DNA of 6,460 bases from positions 1-6,460 of the forward strand of contig JAJYSW010000189.1 of the NCBI GenBank assembly GCA_021793335.1, given 5' to 3'. The position numbers and the translations under genes are program-made. Origin of the DNA: Actinomycetes bacterium (GTDB lineage Bacteria > Actinomycetota > Actinomycetes > Mycobacteriales > Micromonosporaceae). This document shows positions 1 to 5,525 of the stretch, piece after piece. Position 1 is the first letter of the stretch. The number at the start of each line of letters is the position of its first letter. The notes beneath the pieces were generated by a model that was not told the DNA's origin, did not search any database, and saw only the letters and a program-made list of their open reading frames with translations.

Positions 1-1
1 C

Positions 2-253
2 GGGAACCATTTCGTGGCCTCGAACGATCGTTCCCCGTTCGTCATCCGCCCCTACATTCAGCGGCTGCGCACCGACCGGCACGACACGCTCGACGCGCTC
101 ACATGGACGACCGAGCGCCCGGGCCGGGAGCCATGGAAGAAGACCGTCCGGCCTCATGAGGTGCCCAAGCTGCTCGACGAGGTCTTCAGCATCCGCACGA
201 GCCATGAGGAGGCCGAGCTACTGGTGGGCCGGCTGGCCGAACTGGCCGCATAG
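2..253 (+). CDS. C-terminal part of an unrecognised protein (5' end outside the window)
   Basis: The reading frame is open from the first full codon at position 2 to a TAG stop at 251-253. A GTG at 14 could serve as a start for a 79-residue protein, but only 13 bases lie before it and there is no strong ribosome binding site, so I favour a gene running in from the left. The visible residues are hydrophilic and charged, with a basic, tryptophan-containing stretch (WTTERPGREPWKK) and a helical acidic C-terminus (HEEAELLVGRLAELAA). There is no membrane segment, signal peptide or catalytic motif. Codons favour G/C in the third position, as expected for a real actinobacterial gene. I do not recognise the family and assign no function. 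It converges on the release-factor-like gene further right. Confidence 0.5.
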   Translation, partial: GNHFVASNDRSPFVIRPYIQRLRTDRHDTLDALTWTTERPGREPWKKTVRPHEVPKLLDEVFSIRTSHEEAELLVGRLAELAA

Positions 254-307
254 CGCCGAGGCGCCGCGACGGTCGGTGGTTCTTGCACCGTGGCGTGACC
301 GGCCGGA

Positions 308-322
308 AACCGGGCTCCGGTT
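308..322 (+). terminator. Possible terminator hairpin after the first gene
   Basis: A perfect 6-bp stem, AACCGG (308-313) with CCGGTT (317-322), closes a 3-base loop 54 bases after the stop of the first gene. Flanking GACCG (297-301) and CGGTC (323-327) could extend it with a bulge. A weaker 5-bp hairpin lies at 274-290. The T-tract is minimal, as is common for actinobacterial terminators, so the call is tentative. Confidence 0.3.
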
Positions 323-510
323 CGGTCGGGTGGGATTCTCGACGCCCGGGTGCGCCACGGCCCCTCCGATGCCGCAAGGAGCCGGTTCCAGTACCACGGG
401 CCGCCCCAGACCGACCGTGTCCGCGCAGACCGGGGCGACGATCCGGAACCGGTCGGCCAACGGCGGGGCGAACGCTCCCGATCCCCTGGAAGGGCGAGAA
501 CACGACCGGA

Positions 511-535
511 GCCGCGGGAGGTGAGTGCCCGCGGC
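511..535 (-). terminator. Possible terminator hairpin after the release-factor-like gene
   Basis: A perfect 8-bp stem, GCCGCGGG (511-518) with CCCGCGGC (528-535), closes a 9-base loop. It starts 52 bases beyond the stop codon of the minus-strand release-factor-like gene, so it could end that transcript, or act in both directions for the convergent pair. No T-tract follows on either strand. Confidence 0.35.
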
Positions 536-554
536 CCCGAACGCACCATCGCGA

Positions 555-573
555 TTAGGTTAGCATAACCTAA
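555..573. promoter_or_regulatory. DtxR/IdeR/DmdR iron box (19-bp palindrome)
   Basis: The sequence TTAGGTTAGCATAACCTAA is a perfect 8-bp inverted repeat (555-562 and 566-573) around a 3-base centre. It matches the known DtxR/IdeR operator consensus TTAGGTTAGCCTAACCTAA at 18 of 19 positions; the one difference is in the centre. DtxR-family repressors bind such boxes with Fe(II) and usually cover the -10 region of siderophore, iron-uptake or iron-storage genes. Here it lies 14 bases downstream of the release-factor-like gene's stop codon and is not followed by an obvious start codon of a real gene on either strand. The site itself is convincing on sequence; the regulated transcript is unknown. 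Confidence 0.75.
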
Positions 574-594
574 CTTTCGAGTGGGTGTCACCAA
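567..594 (-). promoter_or_regulatory. Tentative minus-strand promoter overlapping the iron box
   Basis: On the minus strand a -35-like TTGGTG (complement of 589-594) is separated by 16 bases from a -10-like TAGGTT (complement of 567-572), which lies inside the iron box. Repressor overlap with the -10 element is the usual arrangement for DtxR-family control. A transcript from here would run left into the 254-550 gap. The -35 match is weak and no such clear pair is visible on the plus strand. Confidence 0.25.
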
Positions 595-1751
595 CGCAGG
601 AACGCCCCCACGCCGCCGGACGGCTCCGGCAGCCGCACATCGTCGCTGAGGATCGACACCGAGGCGTCCGTGGCGAGCGCCATCTCGATCATCTGCTCCC
701 CCAACTGCGCCTCCGCGACGGCGGTGGCCACATCGGGATCGTCAGGGACGATGCCGTCGGACAGCACCGTCCCGGCCGGAATCCGCGCCCCGCTCCAGAC
801 CGAGTCGCGCTCGAACAGCAACCGGTCGACACGACCGCCCTGGAGCGCTTCGAGGACCTGCGTGGAACCCAGCGCGGCCTTCGGCGGGGCTTCGGCGAAG
901 TCGGCGGCGAGCCGCTCGTCGCGGCGATGGCGCGCATGGAGCATGTCCGGAGTCAAAACCTCCTGGATCTTGGCCGGGCTGCGCTGGCCGAGCACATGCT
1001 GCGCGCCCACCACCTCGGTCTTCAGGGAGCTGCTGAGCGACTTCGAGGCGGCCTCGACGAGCTCGGGCTCCCCGGTGACGACGAGGAACTCCCAGCCGAG
1101 GGCCGTCACGTGCGCCTCCAGCGAAGTGTGCGCGGCGGACAGGAATTTGGTCAGGTGCTCGGTGACGCGAAGGTCGAACAGGTCCCGCTGCGACACCGAG
1201 CTCTGCGAGCCCTGACCCCAGGTGGTGGCCGCGTTCACCGGCCCCTCCATCTCGCGCCACTCGTCGGTGTCGAGCTCGAAGACGAGACCGGAGAGCTCCT
1301 CGCAACGGCCGAATCGGCTGTCGAGGATGCGCATCCCGTTGCCGTCGACGACGGCGATGCCCATCGGGGAACCTTCGGCCCAGGCGGCGAACATGGGCGT
1401 GATGTGGGCGCGGGGGGCGAGTGCGACCCGGTCGGTCAACGGCGTCTGCATCTCGACGTTGAACAGCTCGCCGTTGCTGAGCGGCACGAACAGGGCCCGG
1501 CCGATGCCGGGCGATCCGGGACGGACCAGCTGCTCGATTTCGAGCTCAAGATCGTGGAGGCGACGGTCCAAGGCGCCGCGGGTAGGTCCGTCGACCGATT
1601 CGAGCAGACGCTTGACGCCTTGTTCGAGCCGGTTCCTCCAGGGAGGTTGCGATCCCTCCTGCTTGGGGTCGGCGTTGACGTAGAGCGAGAGCACACCGGT
1701 GTCGTCGCGCAAGTTGACCAGACGAAGTTGCGTCTCGCGGTCCATCGGCAT
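588..1751 (-). CDS. VLRF1/baeRF-type eRF1-like release factor homologue
   Basis: This 387-residue protein looks like the actinobacterial branch of the archaeo-eukaryotic release-factor superfamily (acVLRF1/baeRF group). Relatives of this group, such as yeast Vms1, cleave peptidyl-tRNA on stalled ribosomes. Residues 1-115 form the N-terminal region (LSLYVNADP at about 21-29). A strand pattern typical of eRF1 domain 2 follows (GIAVVDGNGMRILD, 131-144). Residues 179-189 read GQGSQSSVSQR, placing GSQ (181-183) where eRF1 has its catalytic GGQ loop; the glutamine is kept. The C-terminal 150 residues resemble the L7Ae-like domain and end in GGVGAFLRW. There is no signal peptide, so it should be cytoplasmic. 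The ATG at 1751 is chosen because AGGAGG sits 8 bases upstream; an earlier in-frame ATG at 1772 would put this site inside the gene, and a much longer frame would overlap the upstream oxidoreductase. It follows that gene by 79 bases on the same strand. Family assignment is from memory of motifs; release activity is inferred. Confidence 0.85.
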   Translation of the reverse strand: MPMDRETQLRLVNLRDDTGVLSLYVNADPKQEGSQPPWRNRLEQGVKRLLESVDGPTRGALDRRLHDLELEIEQLVRPGSPGIGRALFVPLSNGELFNVEMQTPLTDRVALAPRAHITPMFAAWAEGSPMGIAVVDGNGMRILDSRFGRCEELSGLVFELDTDEWREMEGPVNAATTWGQGSQSSVSQRDLFDLRVTEHLTKFLSAAHTSLEAHVTALGWEFLVVTGEPELVEAASKSLSSSLKTEVVGAQHVLGQRSPAKIQEVLTPDMLHARHRRDERLAADFAEAPPKAALGSTQVLEALQGGRVDRLLFERDSVWSGARIPAGTVLSDGIVPDDPDVATAVAEAQLGEQMIEMALATDASVSILSDDVRLPEPSGGVGAFLRW

Positions 1752-1759
1752 GATGGCGG

Positions 1760-1765
1760 CCTCCT
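1760..1765 (-). promoter_or_regulatory. Strong Shine-Dalgarno site fixing the release-factor-like start
   Basis: AGGAGG on the minus strand (CCTCCT on plus) lies 8 bases before the ATG at 1751. This is a full match to the anti-Shine-Dalgarno sequence at good spacing and decides between several in-frame ATG candidates. Confidence 0.75.
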
Positions 1766-1830
1766 CTTCCATGAGCGGCATTCGCCTCAGGATATTCGCG
1801 GATGCGACCGCCCGTGCCGGATTCAGCCGC

Positions 1831-2550
1831 TCACCGGCCGGACGGCGCGCCCCTCCCGTCCATGCCACACGCCCCTTCCCCATCAGCACCACCGAGCACC
1901 GGGAAGCCCTTCTCCCGCTCGTCCCATGCCTTCTCAAGGGCCTGAACGAACACCTCGCTCGGTTGGGCGCCGGAGACGCCGTACCGGCCGTCGATGACGA
2001 AGAAGGGCACGCCGGTCGCACCGAGACTCGCGGCCTCGGCCTCGTCGGCGCGGACGGCGTCGCGGTAGGCGACCGGATCATCGAGCACGCCGACGACCTC
2101 CCCTCGATCGAGCCCGGCCCCGACCGCGACTGCGACGATGCGGTCGCGACTGAACAACGACGCCTCCTCGGCGAAGTTCGCGACGTAGAACGCCTGCCAT
2201 GCCCGCTCGGCGAGCCCTCGGTCGGCGGCGAGATGCAGCACCCGGTGGATGTCGAAGGTGCCGCCGTGATCGCGGCCCTCGACCCGGTACTCCAGGCCCT
2301 CGGCAGCAGCCAGCTCCTTGAGCCGCTCCTCGCCCTCCCGCGCCTGCCGTTCGCTCATGCCGTACTTCCCGGTGAGCATCGCGACGACCGGCTCGACGAC
2401 CTCGGTGCCGCGGCCCGGGTCGAGCTCGAACGACCGGTGGCGGACCTCCACCTCCTCGCCGTGGGCGAAGCGCTCGACGGCCTTCGCGAAACGGGCCTTG
2501 CCGACGTAGCACCAAGGGCATGAGAGGTCCGACCAGATGTCGATGCGCAT
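1831..2550 (-). CDS. DsbA/FrnE-family thiol oxidoreductase
   Basis: The 239-residue product starts MRIDIWSDLSCPWC, the signature opening of cytoplasmic FrnE-like members of the DsbA family (2-hydroxychromene isomerase/DSBA-like thioredoxin fold). The redox motif CPWC is at residues 11-14, after the first beta strand. A helical insertion covers about 50-150. The cis-proline loop GVPFFVIDGRYGVSGAQP is at about 180-197. A further cysteine lies in the flexible tail (GACGM, 226-230), which may act as a resolving cysteine. Length matches the family (about 210-240). There is no signal peptide, so it should act in the cytosol on thiols or disulfides; the substrate is unknown. The ATG at 2550 is chosen because the fold begins there, although no clear Shine-Dalgarno site precedes it; GTG at 2562 is an alternative. 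It is first of a tandem minus-strand pair with the release-factor-like gene and is divergent from tRNA-Val. Confidence 0.9.
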   Translation of the reverse strand: MRIDIWSDLSCPWCYVGKARFAKAVERFAHGEEVEVRHRSFELDPGRGTEVVEPVVAMLTGKYGMSERQAREGEERLKELAAAEGLEYRVEGRDHGGTFDIHRVLHLAADRGLAERAWQAFYVANFAEEASLFSRDRIVAVAVGAGLDRGEVVGVLDDPVAYRDAVRADEAEAASLGATGVPFFVIDGRYGVSGAQPSEVFVQALEKAWDEREKGFPVLGGADGEGACGMDGRGAPSGR

Positions 2551-2674
2551 TGTCCGAGTCACGATGGCTACAACGATGTGCGCGGCCTTCCGATTCCGTG
2601 AGACGTGCGACACCGCCCGGCGAAGACCCTGGGCTCATGCCCGAGCGCACGTTCGGGTACCCTTTCTCAGGCTC

Positions 2675-2693
2675 GGCACGCCCTCGGCGTGCC
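2675..2693 (+). other. Perfect hairpin in the tRNA-Val 5' leader
   Basis: GGCACGCC (2675-2682) and GGCGTGCC (2686-2693) form an 8-bp stem with a 3-base CTC loop, ending two bases before the mature tRNA 5' end. In a precursor transcript it would stack beside the acceptor stem, at the RNase P site. A second imperfect stem, CCCGAGC with GTTCGGG, lies at 2640-2657. I found no clear -35/-10 pair for the tRNA. Confidence 0.45.
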
Positions 2694-2695
2694 CG

Positions 2696-2770
2696 GGGCG
2701 CTTAGCTCAGCGGTAGAGCGCTGCCCTTACAAGGCAGATGTCACTGGTTCGACCCCAGTAGCGCCCACCA
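2696..2770 (+). tRNA. tRNA-Val (anticodon TAC)
   Basis: The cloverleaf is complete. The acceptor stem GGGCGCT (2696-2702) pairs with AGCGCCC (2760-2766) at all 7 positions. The D arm follows (GCTCAGCGGTAGAGC). The anticodon stem CTGCC/GGCAG holds the loop CTTACAA with anticodon TAC at 2728-2730, which reads valine codon GUA and other GUN codons by wobble. The variable loop has five bases, and the T stem ACTGG/CCAGT holds loop TTCGACC. The discriminator A is at 2767 and a genome-encoded CCA at 2768-2770. No intron or mismatched stem pair is visible. Confidence 0.97.
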
Positions 2771-2780
2771 GCGAAAACAC

Positions 2781-2803
2781 CCTCGATGCCGGCAGCATCG
2801 GGG
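2781..2803 (+). terminator. Hairpin terminator downstream of tRNA-Val
   Basis: CCTCGATGC (2781-2789) pairs with GCATCGGGG (2795-2803), including one G-T wobble, around the 5-base loop CGGCA. It begins 10 bases after the encoded CCA, the expected place for a tRNA terminator. No T-tract follows, which is common in actinomycetes. Confidence 0.55.
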
Positions 2804-2830
2804 CTGAGAAGAGCCAAATCCAGGGCCAAG

Positions 2831-2859
2831 GGACTTCTCACCCCTCCTCGAAGAAGTCC
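2831..2859. repeat. 8-bp inverted repeat, stem-loop candidate
   Basis: GGACTTCT (2831-2838) and AGAAGTCC (2852-2859) are perfect inverted repeats around a 13-base loop (2839-2851) that is pyrimidine-rich and contains CCTCCT. The loop resembles an anti-Shine-Dalgarno sequence, but this may be chance in GC-rich DNA. Confidence 0.4.
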
Positions 2860-2882
2860 TCGCCGTGGCCGTGTCCCGGACC

Positions 2883-2923
2883 GACCAGGGAGCCTCCGCC
2901 CTGTCGGGGCCCTGGTCCCCGAC
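2883..2923. repeat. Two overlapping, mutually exclusive hairpins
   Basis: GACCAGGG (2883-2890) is a perfect inverted repeat of CCCTGGTC (2910-2917). GTCGGGG (2903-2909) is a perfect inverted repeat of CCCCGAC (2917-2923). The two stems share position 2917 and each uses the other's loop, so they cannot form at once. Outer CGGAC (2877-2881) and GTCCG (2925-2929) could also pair. This is attenuator-like geometry, but no gene follows on the plus strand. Confidence 0.4.
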
Positions 2924-3267
2924 CGTCCGCATCCGCGTCGAAGGCCCCATTCAAGGCTGTGGCCTGCTCACCTCCGGTAAACACCACCGGCACAGCGCAG
3001 ACCTCGGGGCATCAGCACTCCCGACCGGTCCCCGGCGATGCCGACTGCATTGGGAGAACGCCGTTGGAACAGTCGGGGGGCGGGCGAGCAGAGCTTCGCT
3101 GCGTTCGGCGAACAGGTCGGCGACCAATGTTCTTGAGTTCGGCCTGCCGCAGGTGAGGCGTTGGGGCAGAACTTCGTCGGCTGCCCGTCCAGGGACGACA
3201 ATGCACCAATACCGCCGCGGGCCCACGCTCACGCTACCATCCGCAGTGGACTTATTCGCGTACCCAC

Positions 3268-3859
3268 TCAGACCGGTCGACGGCGTACCCGATAGCGCAG
3301 GTGGAGCACCCGGTCGCCCCGAATCACCACGTCGGGATCCTCCAGCAGGTGCTGCGTGTGGACCGACCCGAAGTAGCGCTTACCGGACCCGAGCACGACG
3401 GGTACGACGTCCATGCGCACCTCGTCGATCAGACCCGCGGCAAGCGCCTGGCCACCGACGTCGCCGGCGGCGACCTCGACCATGCGGTCACCCGCAAGTT
3501 CCCGTGCCTTGGCCACGGCCGCCTCGACACCGCCGACGAAGTGAAACGGCGCCTCGGGATCCCAGCCCTCGGGCTTCGGCCGGTGCGTCACAACGACCAC
3601 GTGGTCGACCCCCGCCCGGAGGCTTCCCGTCCCAGCCGTCCGTCATATCGAAGACATGACGGCCGACGACTGTCGCCCCAATCTGGTCCCAGTACGGCCG
3701 GATGTAGTCATAGGACGTCTGCGACACCTTCAACTCGCCGCTCTCGTCCAACGGGACGTCACCACTGAGCAACCAGTCGAACAGCGGTCCAGGCTGGTCG
3801 TTCTCGTCCGCGACGAAGCCGTCCACCGACACCGAGTTGTACATGACCACCTTGCTCAT
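3268..3859 (-). pseudogene. Dihydrofolate-reductase-like (RibD C-terminal domain) gene with one frameshift
   Basis: Two overlapping frames on the minus strand join into one RibD-C/dihydrofolate-reductase-like protein if one base is removed from the C5 run at 3609-3613. The corrected product is 196 residues, normal for the family. The first part has MYNSVSVDGFVA at about 6-17 and the nucleotide-binding-like VVGRHVFDMTDGW at about 64-76. The second begins VDHVVVVTHRP and carries GDVGGQALAAGLIDEVRMDV with the closing strand VVPVVLGSGKRYF. Such proteins are NADPH-dependent reductases of mostly unknown substrate. The ATG at 3859 has AAGGAG six bases upstream (3866-3871 on plus), so the gene's start is intact. 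Codon bias remains good on both sides of the shift, which suggests a recent mutation or a base-count error in the C run. As written, translation leaves the family frame after about 83 residues. Confidence 0.8.
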
Positions 3860-3891
3860 GGGGCTCTCCTTTGCTTTGGGTTGCCCTCAAG

Positions 3892-4142
3892 TTAACGTGT
3901 CATGCGCTGTCGGTCTTGTAAAAATCGATCGGTCGGCGGTGGCCGGCCGTCCAGCACGTGCCTGAAGGTTCACGCAGGGACCGCCGCCGGACTTCGACGT
4001 ACCGGGTCTGCGCGAGCCCGGTGAATGCCTCGAACGCATAGCCGAAGCGGGTCTGGTCGAAGTGGCCTGCGTCGCCGGCGAGGTTGCCCCCGTCGTTCGG
4101 TCCGACCGGGCCGATCGCACACACCAGGCGGCTCGGCCGCAA
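3892..4142 (-). pseudogene. Coding-like remnant of unknown identity
   Basis: Between the flavin oxidoreductase stop and the frameshifted reductase gene, a minus-strand frame from about 4142 to 3975 has about 90% G/C in third positions and a natural composition (for example GGNLAGDAGHFDQTRFGY and YAFEAFTGLAQTRYVE). Its bias then collapses. A second frame takes over with HVLDGRPPPTDRFLQDR and ends at TAA (3892-3894); this tail faintly recalls the C-terminus of NmrA-like proteins (VLDGR...TD). The only start in the good frame is a TTG at 4142, without a ribosome binding site. An AGGGGGA followed by ATG GTC GAC GTA TGA just upstream (about 4170) may be the original start, now out of frame. I read this as a decayed gene or a short frameshifted one; an intact 80-residue protein ending at 3900 is the alternative. 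Function is unknown. Confidence 0.35.
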
Positions 4143-4184
4143 CGCTGAGGAGACGGGCTCATACGTCGACCATCGCGGGTCCCC

Positions 4185-5186
4185 CTACGGCACGGCTCGT
4201 TGCGGCAACGCCTCGGCGGTCAGTTCGACCGAGCGGACGCGGTCCTCGACCCGCTCGGCGTGATGCGCGGTGATCAGCTCATCGGCGCCGGTCGCGGCGG
4301 CGAACTCCTCCAGGAACACTCGGACCTCGTCGGGAGTGCCGGTCGCGGTGTACTTCGTCATGGCCGACAGGCGGTTCCCGTTCGGCGAGGCGAGGAACGC
4401 GTCGATCTCGGCGTCGGTGAAGTTCCTTCCGCGGGGCCCCTGCGAGATGAACGCCCGAGCCCGGTTGCGGTAGGCGACCCGCCGCTGCGTCTCCGCCTCG
4501 TCGGAGTCCGCGGCCGCGAACACGTTGACCCCCGCGATCGCGTACGGCTCCGCCAGCTGCTCGGACGGTTCGAAACGCTCCCGGTACACCGCCAGCGCCT
4601 GGTGCAGGGCGTCGGGCGCGAAGTGGGACGCGAAAGCATAAGGCAGGCCCAGCCGCGCGGCGAGCTGGGCGCCGAACAGCGAGGATCCCAGAATGTACAG
4701 CGGCACCACTCCTTCGGCGCGCGGCACGGCCTGCACGCCGGCCACCTGGGACTCGCCGCTCAGGTACCCCTGGAGTTCCAGCACATCCTGGGGGAAGGAG
4801 TCCGCCGACGTCGCATCGCGTCGGATGGCGCGCATGGTGGCCTGGTCGGTCCCCGGCGCCCGCCCCAGCCCGAGGTCGATCCGCCCGGGGAAGAGCGTCT
4901 CCAATGTCCCGAACTGCTCGGCGATCACCAGCGGCGAGTGGTTGGGCAGCATGATCCCTCCAGCGCCGAGCCTGATGGTGTCGGTGTGCTCGGCGATATG
5001 GCCGATCAGGACGCTCGTCGCACTGGAGGCGATGGTCGGCATGTTGTGGTGCTCGGCGTACCAGACCCGCCGATAGCCGGTGCGTTCGGCGGCGCGGGCG
5101 AGTTCGACGCTCGCGGCGAAGCTTTCGCGCGCGGAGCGGCCCGGTGCGATCGGGGCCAGGTCGAGGATCGACAGGGCAACGGCCAT
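4185..5186 (-). CDS. LLM-class flavin-dependent oxidoreductase (luciferase-like, group 1)
   Basis: This 333-residue protein is a full-length member of the bacterial luciferase-like monooxygenases, in the subgroup known as luciferase family oxidoreductase group 1 (YhbW-like). These TIM-barrel enzymes use reduced FMN and oxygen, or F420 in some relatives, to oxidise small molecules; the substrate is unknown. Signature segments appear in order: SILDLAPI (6-13), GYRRVWYAEHHNMP (37-50), IRLGAGGIMLPNHSPLVIAEQF (71-92), FPGRIDLGLGRAPGTD (99-114) and YILGSS (164-169). The family pattern of paired histidines after YAE is present. The C-terminal region has the expected helices and ends without truncation. 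The ATG at 5186 begins at the expected MAVALSILDL, with AAAGG nine bases upstream (5196-5200 on plus). It starts 15 bases after the ArsR gene stop, so the two are almost surely co-transcribed, and regulation by that repressor is likely. Confidence 0.93.
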   Translation of the reverse strand: MAVALSILDLAPIAPGRSARESFAASVELARAAERTGYRRVWYAEHHNMPTIASSATSVLIGHIAEHTDTIRLGAGGIMLPNHSPLVIAEQFGTLETLFPGRIDLGLGRAPGTDQATMRAIRRDATSADSFPQDVLELQGYLSGESQVAGVQAVPRAEGVVPLYILGSSLFGAQLAARLGLPYAFASHFAPDALHQALAVYRERFEPSEQLAEPYAIAGVNVFAAADSDEAETQRRVAYRNRARAFISQGPRGRNFTDAEIDAFLASPNGNRLSAMTKYTATGTPDEVRVFLEEFAAATGADELITAHHAERVEDRVRSVELTAEALPQRAVP

Positions 5187-5201
5187 GAACGGCTGCCTTT
5201 C

Positions 5202-5489
5202 TCAGAGAATGCGGTGGAGCTCTTCGGTGAACGCGCGGATGCGCGCCTCATCGCGTCGGTAGTAGATCCATTGGCCGCGCCGTGTGGCCTGGAGGAATCC
5301 CGCACGCTGGAGGATCGCGAGGTGCGCTGACATGGTCGAGGCGGACGTGCCCGCCTTGTGCTGGATCAGGCCGGCGCACACCCCGAGCCCGTCCGTGTCC
5401 CCGCAGGGGAAACTCGTCTCCGGGTCCTTGAGCCAGTCGAGGATCCGCAGGCGTGTCGCATTGGACAGGGCCTTGCATTCGTCGAGCAC
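5202..5489 (-). CDS. ArsR/SmtB-family winged-helix repressor
   Basis: The 95-residue product is a typical short ArsR-family dimeric DNA-binding regulator. KALSNATRLRILDWL (6-20) is the first helical pair. TSASTMSAHLAILQRAGF (48-65) is the helix-turn-helix with its recognition helix, and TRRGQWIYYRRDEARI (69-84) is the beta wing and following helix. Cysteines lie at positions 5, 29 and 38; the C-X8-C pair in the loop before the recognition helix could sense metals or thiol stress, but the classical ELCVCDL arsenic site is absent. The GTG at 5489 is chosen because AAGGA lies eight bases upstream (5498-5502 on plus); a nearby ATG at 5508 is out of frame. It leads an operon with the flavin oxidoreductase and is divergent from the SDR gene, so it may repress both directions. 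Confidence 0.93.
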   Translation of the reverse strand: MLDECKALSNATRLRILDWLKDPETSFPCGDTDGLGVCAGLIQHKAGTSASTMSAHLAILQRAGFLQATRRGQWIYYRRDEARIRAFTEELHRIL

Positions 5490-5507
5490 GTCGACCGTCC
5501 TTCGGCA

Positions 5508-5525
5508 TTTCGCTAACTCCCGAAA
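5508..5525. promoter_or_regulatory. Candidate ArsR operator (inverted repeat) near its start
   Basis: TTTCG (5508-5512) and CGAAA (5521-5525) form an inverted repeat with an 8-base spacer, 18 bases upstream of the ArsR start codon. A -10-like TAGTTT on the minus strand (complement of 5523-5528) overlaps its outer edge, so a bound repressor would block transcription. ArsR-family operators are usually short imperfect palindromes in such positions. No convincing -35 element is visible. Confidence 0.35.

Larger units (their letters stand above)
254..587. other. Convergent intergenic gap with hairpins and an iron box, no convincing gene
   Basis: This 334-base gap separates two convergent genes. 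Open frames exist on both strands because GC is high, but none combines a ribosome binding site, strong third-position G/C bias and a recognisable protein. The best minus-strand frame (460-218) would need a TTG start without a Shine-Dalgarno site, and its codon bias fades after about 40 codons. What can be supported here is a small perfect hairpin at 308-322, a stronger hairpin at 511-535, and a DtxR-type iron box at 555-573. Confidence 0.6.
2804..3267. other. Non-coding, hairpin-rich stretch after tRNA-Val
   Basis: No gene is convincing over these 464 bases. The longest minus-strand frame (3232-2951) has a GTG start, visibly weaker third-position G/C bias than the neighbouring genes, no clear ribosome binding site and no recognisable product. 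Plus-strand frames have low-complexity, arginine- and proline-rich translations typical of shadows. Its left third carries several perfect inverted repeats, listed separately. The right two-thirds looks like degraded or spacer DNA, with slightly lower GC than its surroundings. Confidence 0.5.

Noticed and set aside
218..550. Minus-strand gene under the iron box in the convergent gap
   Set aside because: Only a TTG start without a ribosome binding site is available, codon bias fades after about 40 codons, and no family is recognisable.
585..1997. Long plus-strand open frame (470 residues) just after the iron box
   Set aside because: It is antisense to the release-factor-like gene, has a translation rich in R, G, H and L without a recognisable fold, and has no ribosome binding site. 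Long antisense frames are normal opposite GC-rich genes. An iron-regulated antisense RNA remains possible, but not a protein.
1752..2081. Upstream extension of the release-factor-like gene to an earlier start
   Set aside because: It would overlap the thiol oxidoreductase by 251 bases, its translation is low-complexity, and the AGGAGG site points to the ATG at 1751.
2746..2770. tRNA-Val 3' end as an attachment site of an integrated element
   Set aside because: No direct repeat of the tRNA 3' end and no integrase occur in the window. A partner site could lie outside, but nothing here supports it.
2605..3156. Open frames crossing the tRNA, with peptides like SSAVER...VTGSTPV and WWALLGSNQ
   Set aside because: These peptides are the well-known artefacts of translating tRNA sequence on either strand, not proteins.
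3603..3617. Programmed frameshifting in the reductase gene
   Set aside because: A G5 run alone is not a known slippery heptamer, no strong downstream structure or Shine-Dalgarno-like stimulator was evident, and the family is normally a single unshifted frame.
2865..3768. Plus-strand frames over the frameshifted reductase gene
   Set aside because: Their translations are arginine- and proline-rich and lack any family motif, while the minus strand encodes a recognisable protein.
4200..5330. Plus-strand open frame of 376 residues
   Set aside because: It is the antisense shadow of the flavin oxidoreductase and ArsR genes, which both have clear family motifs.
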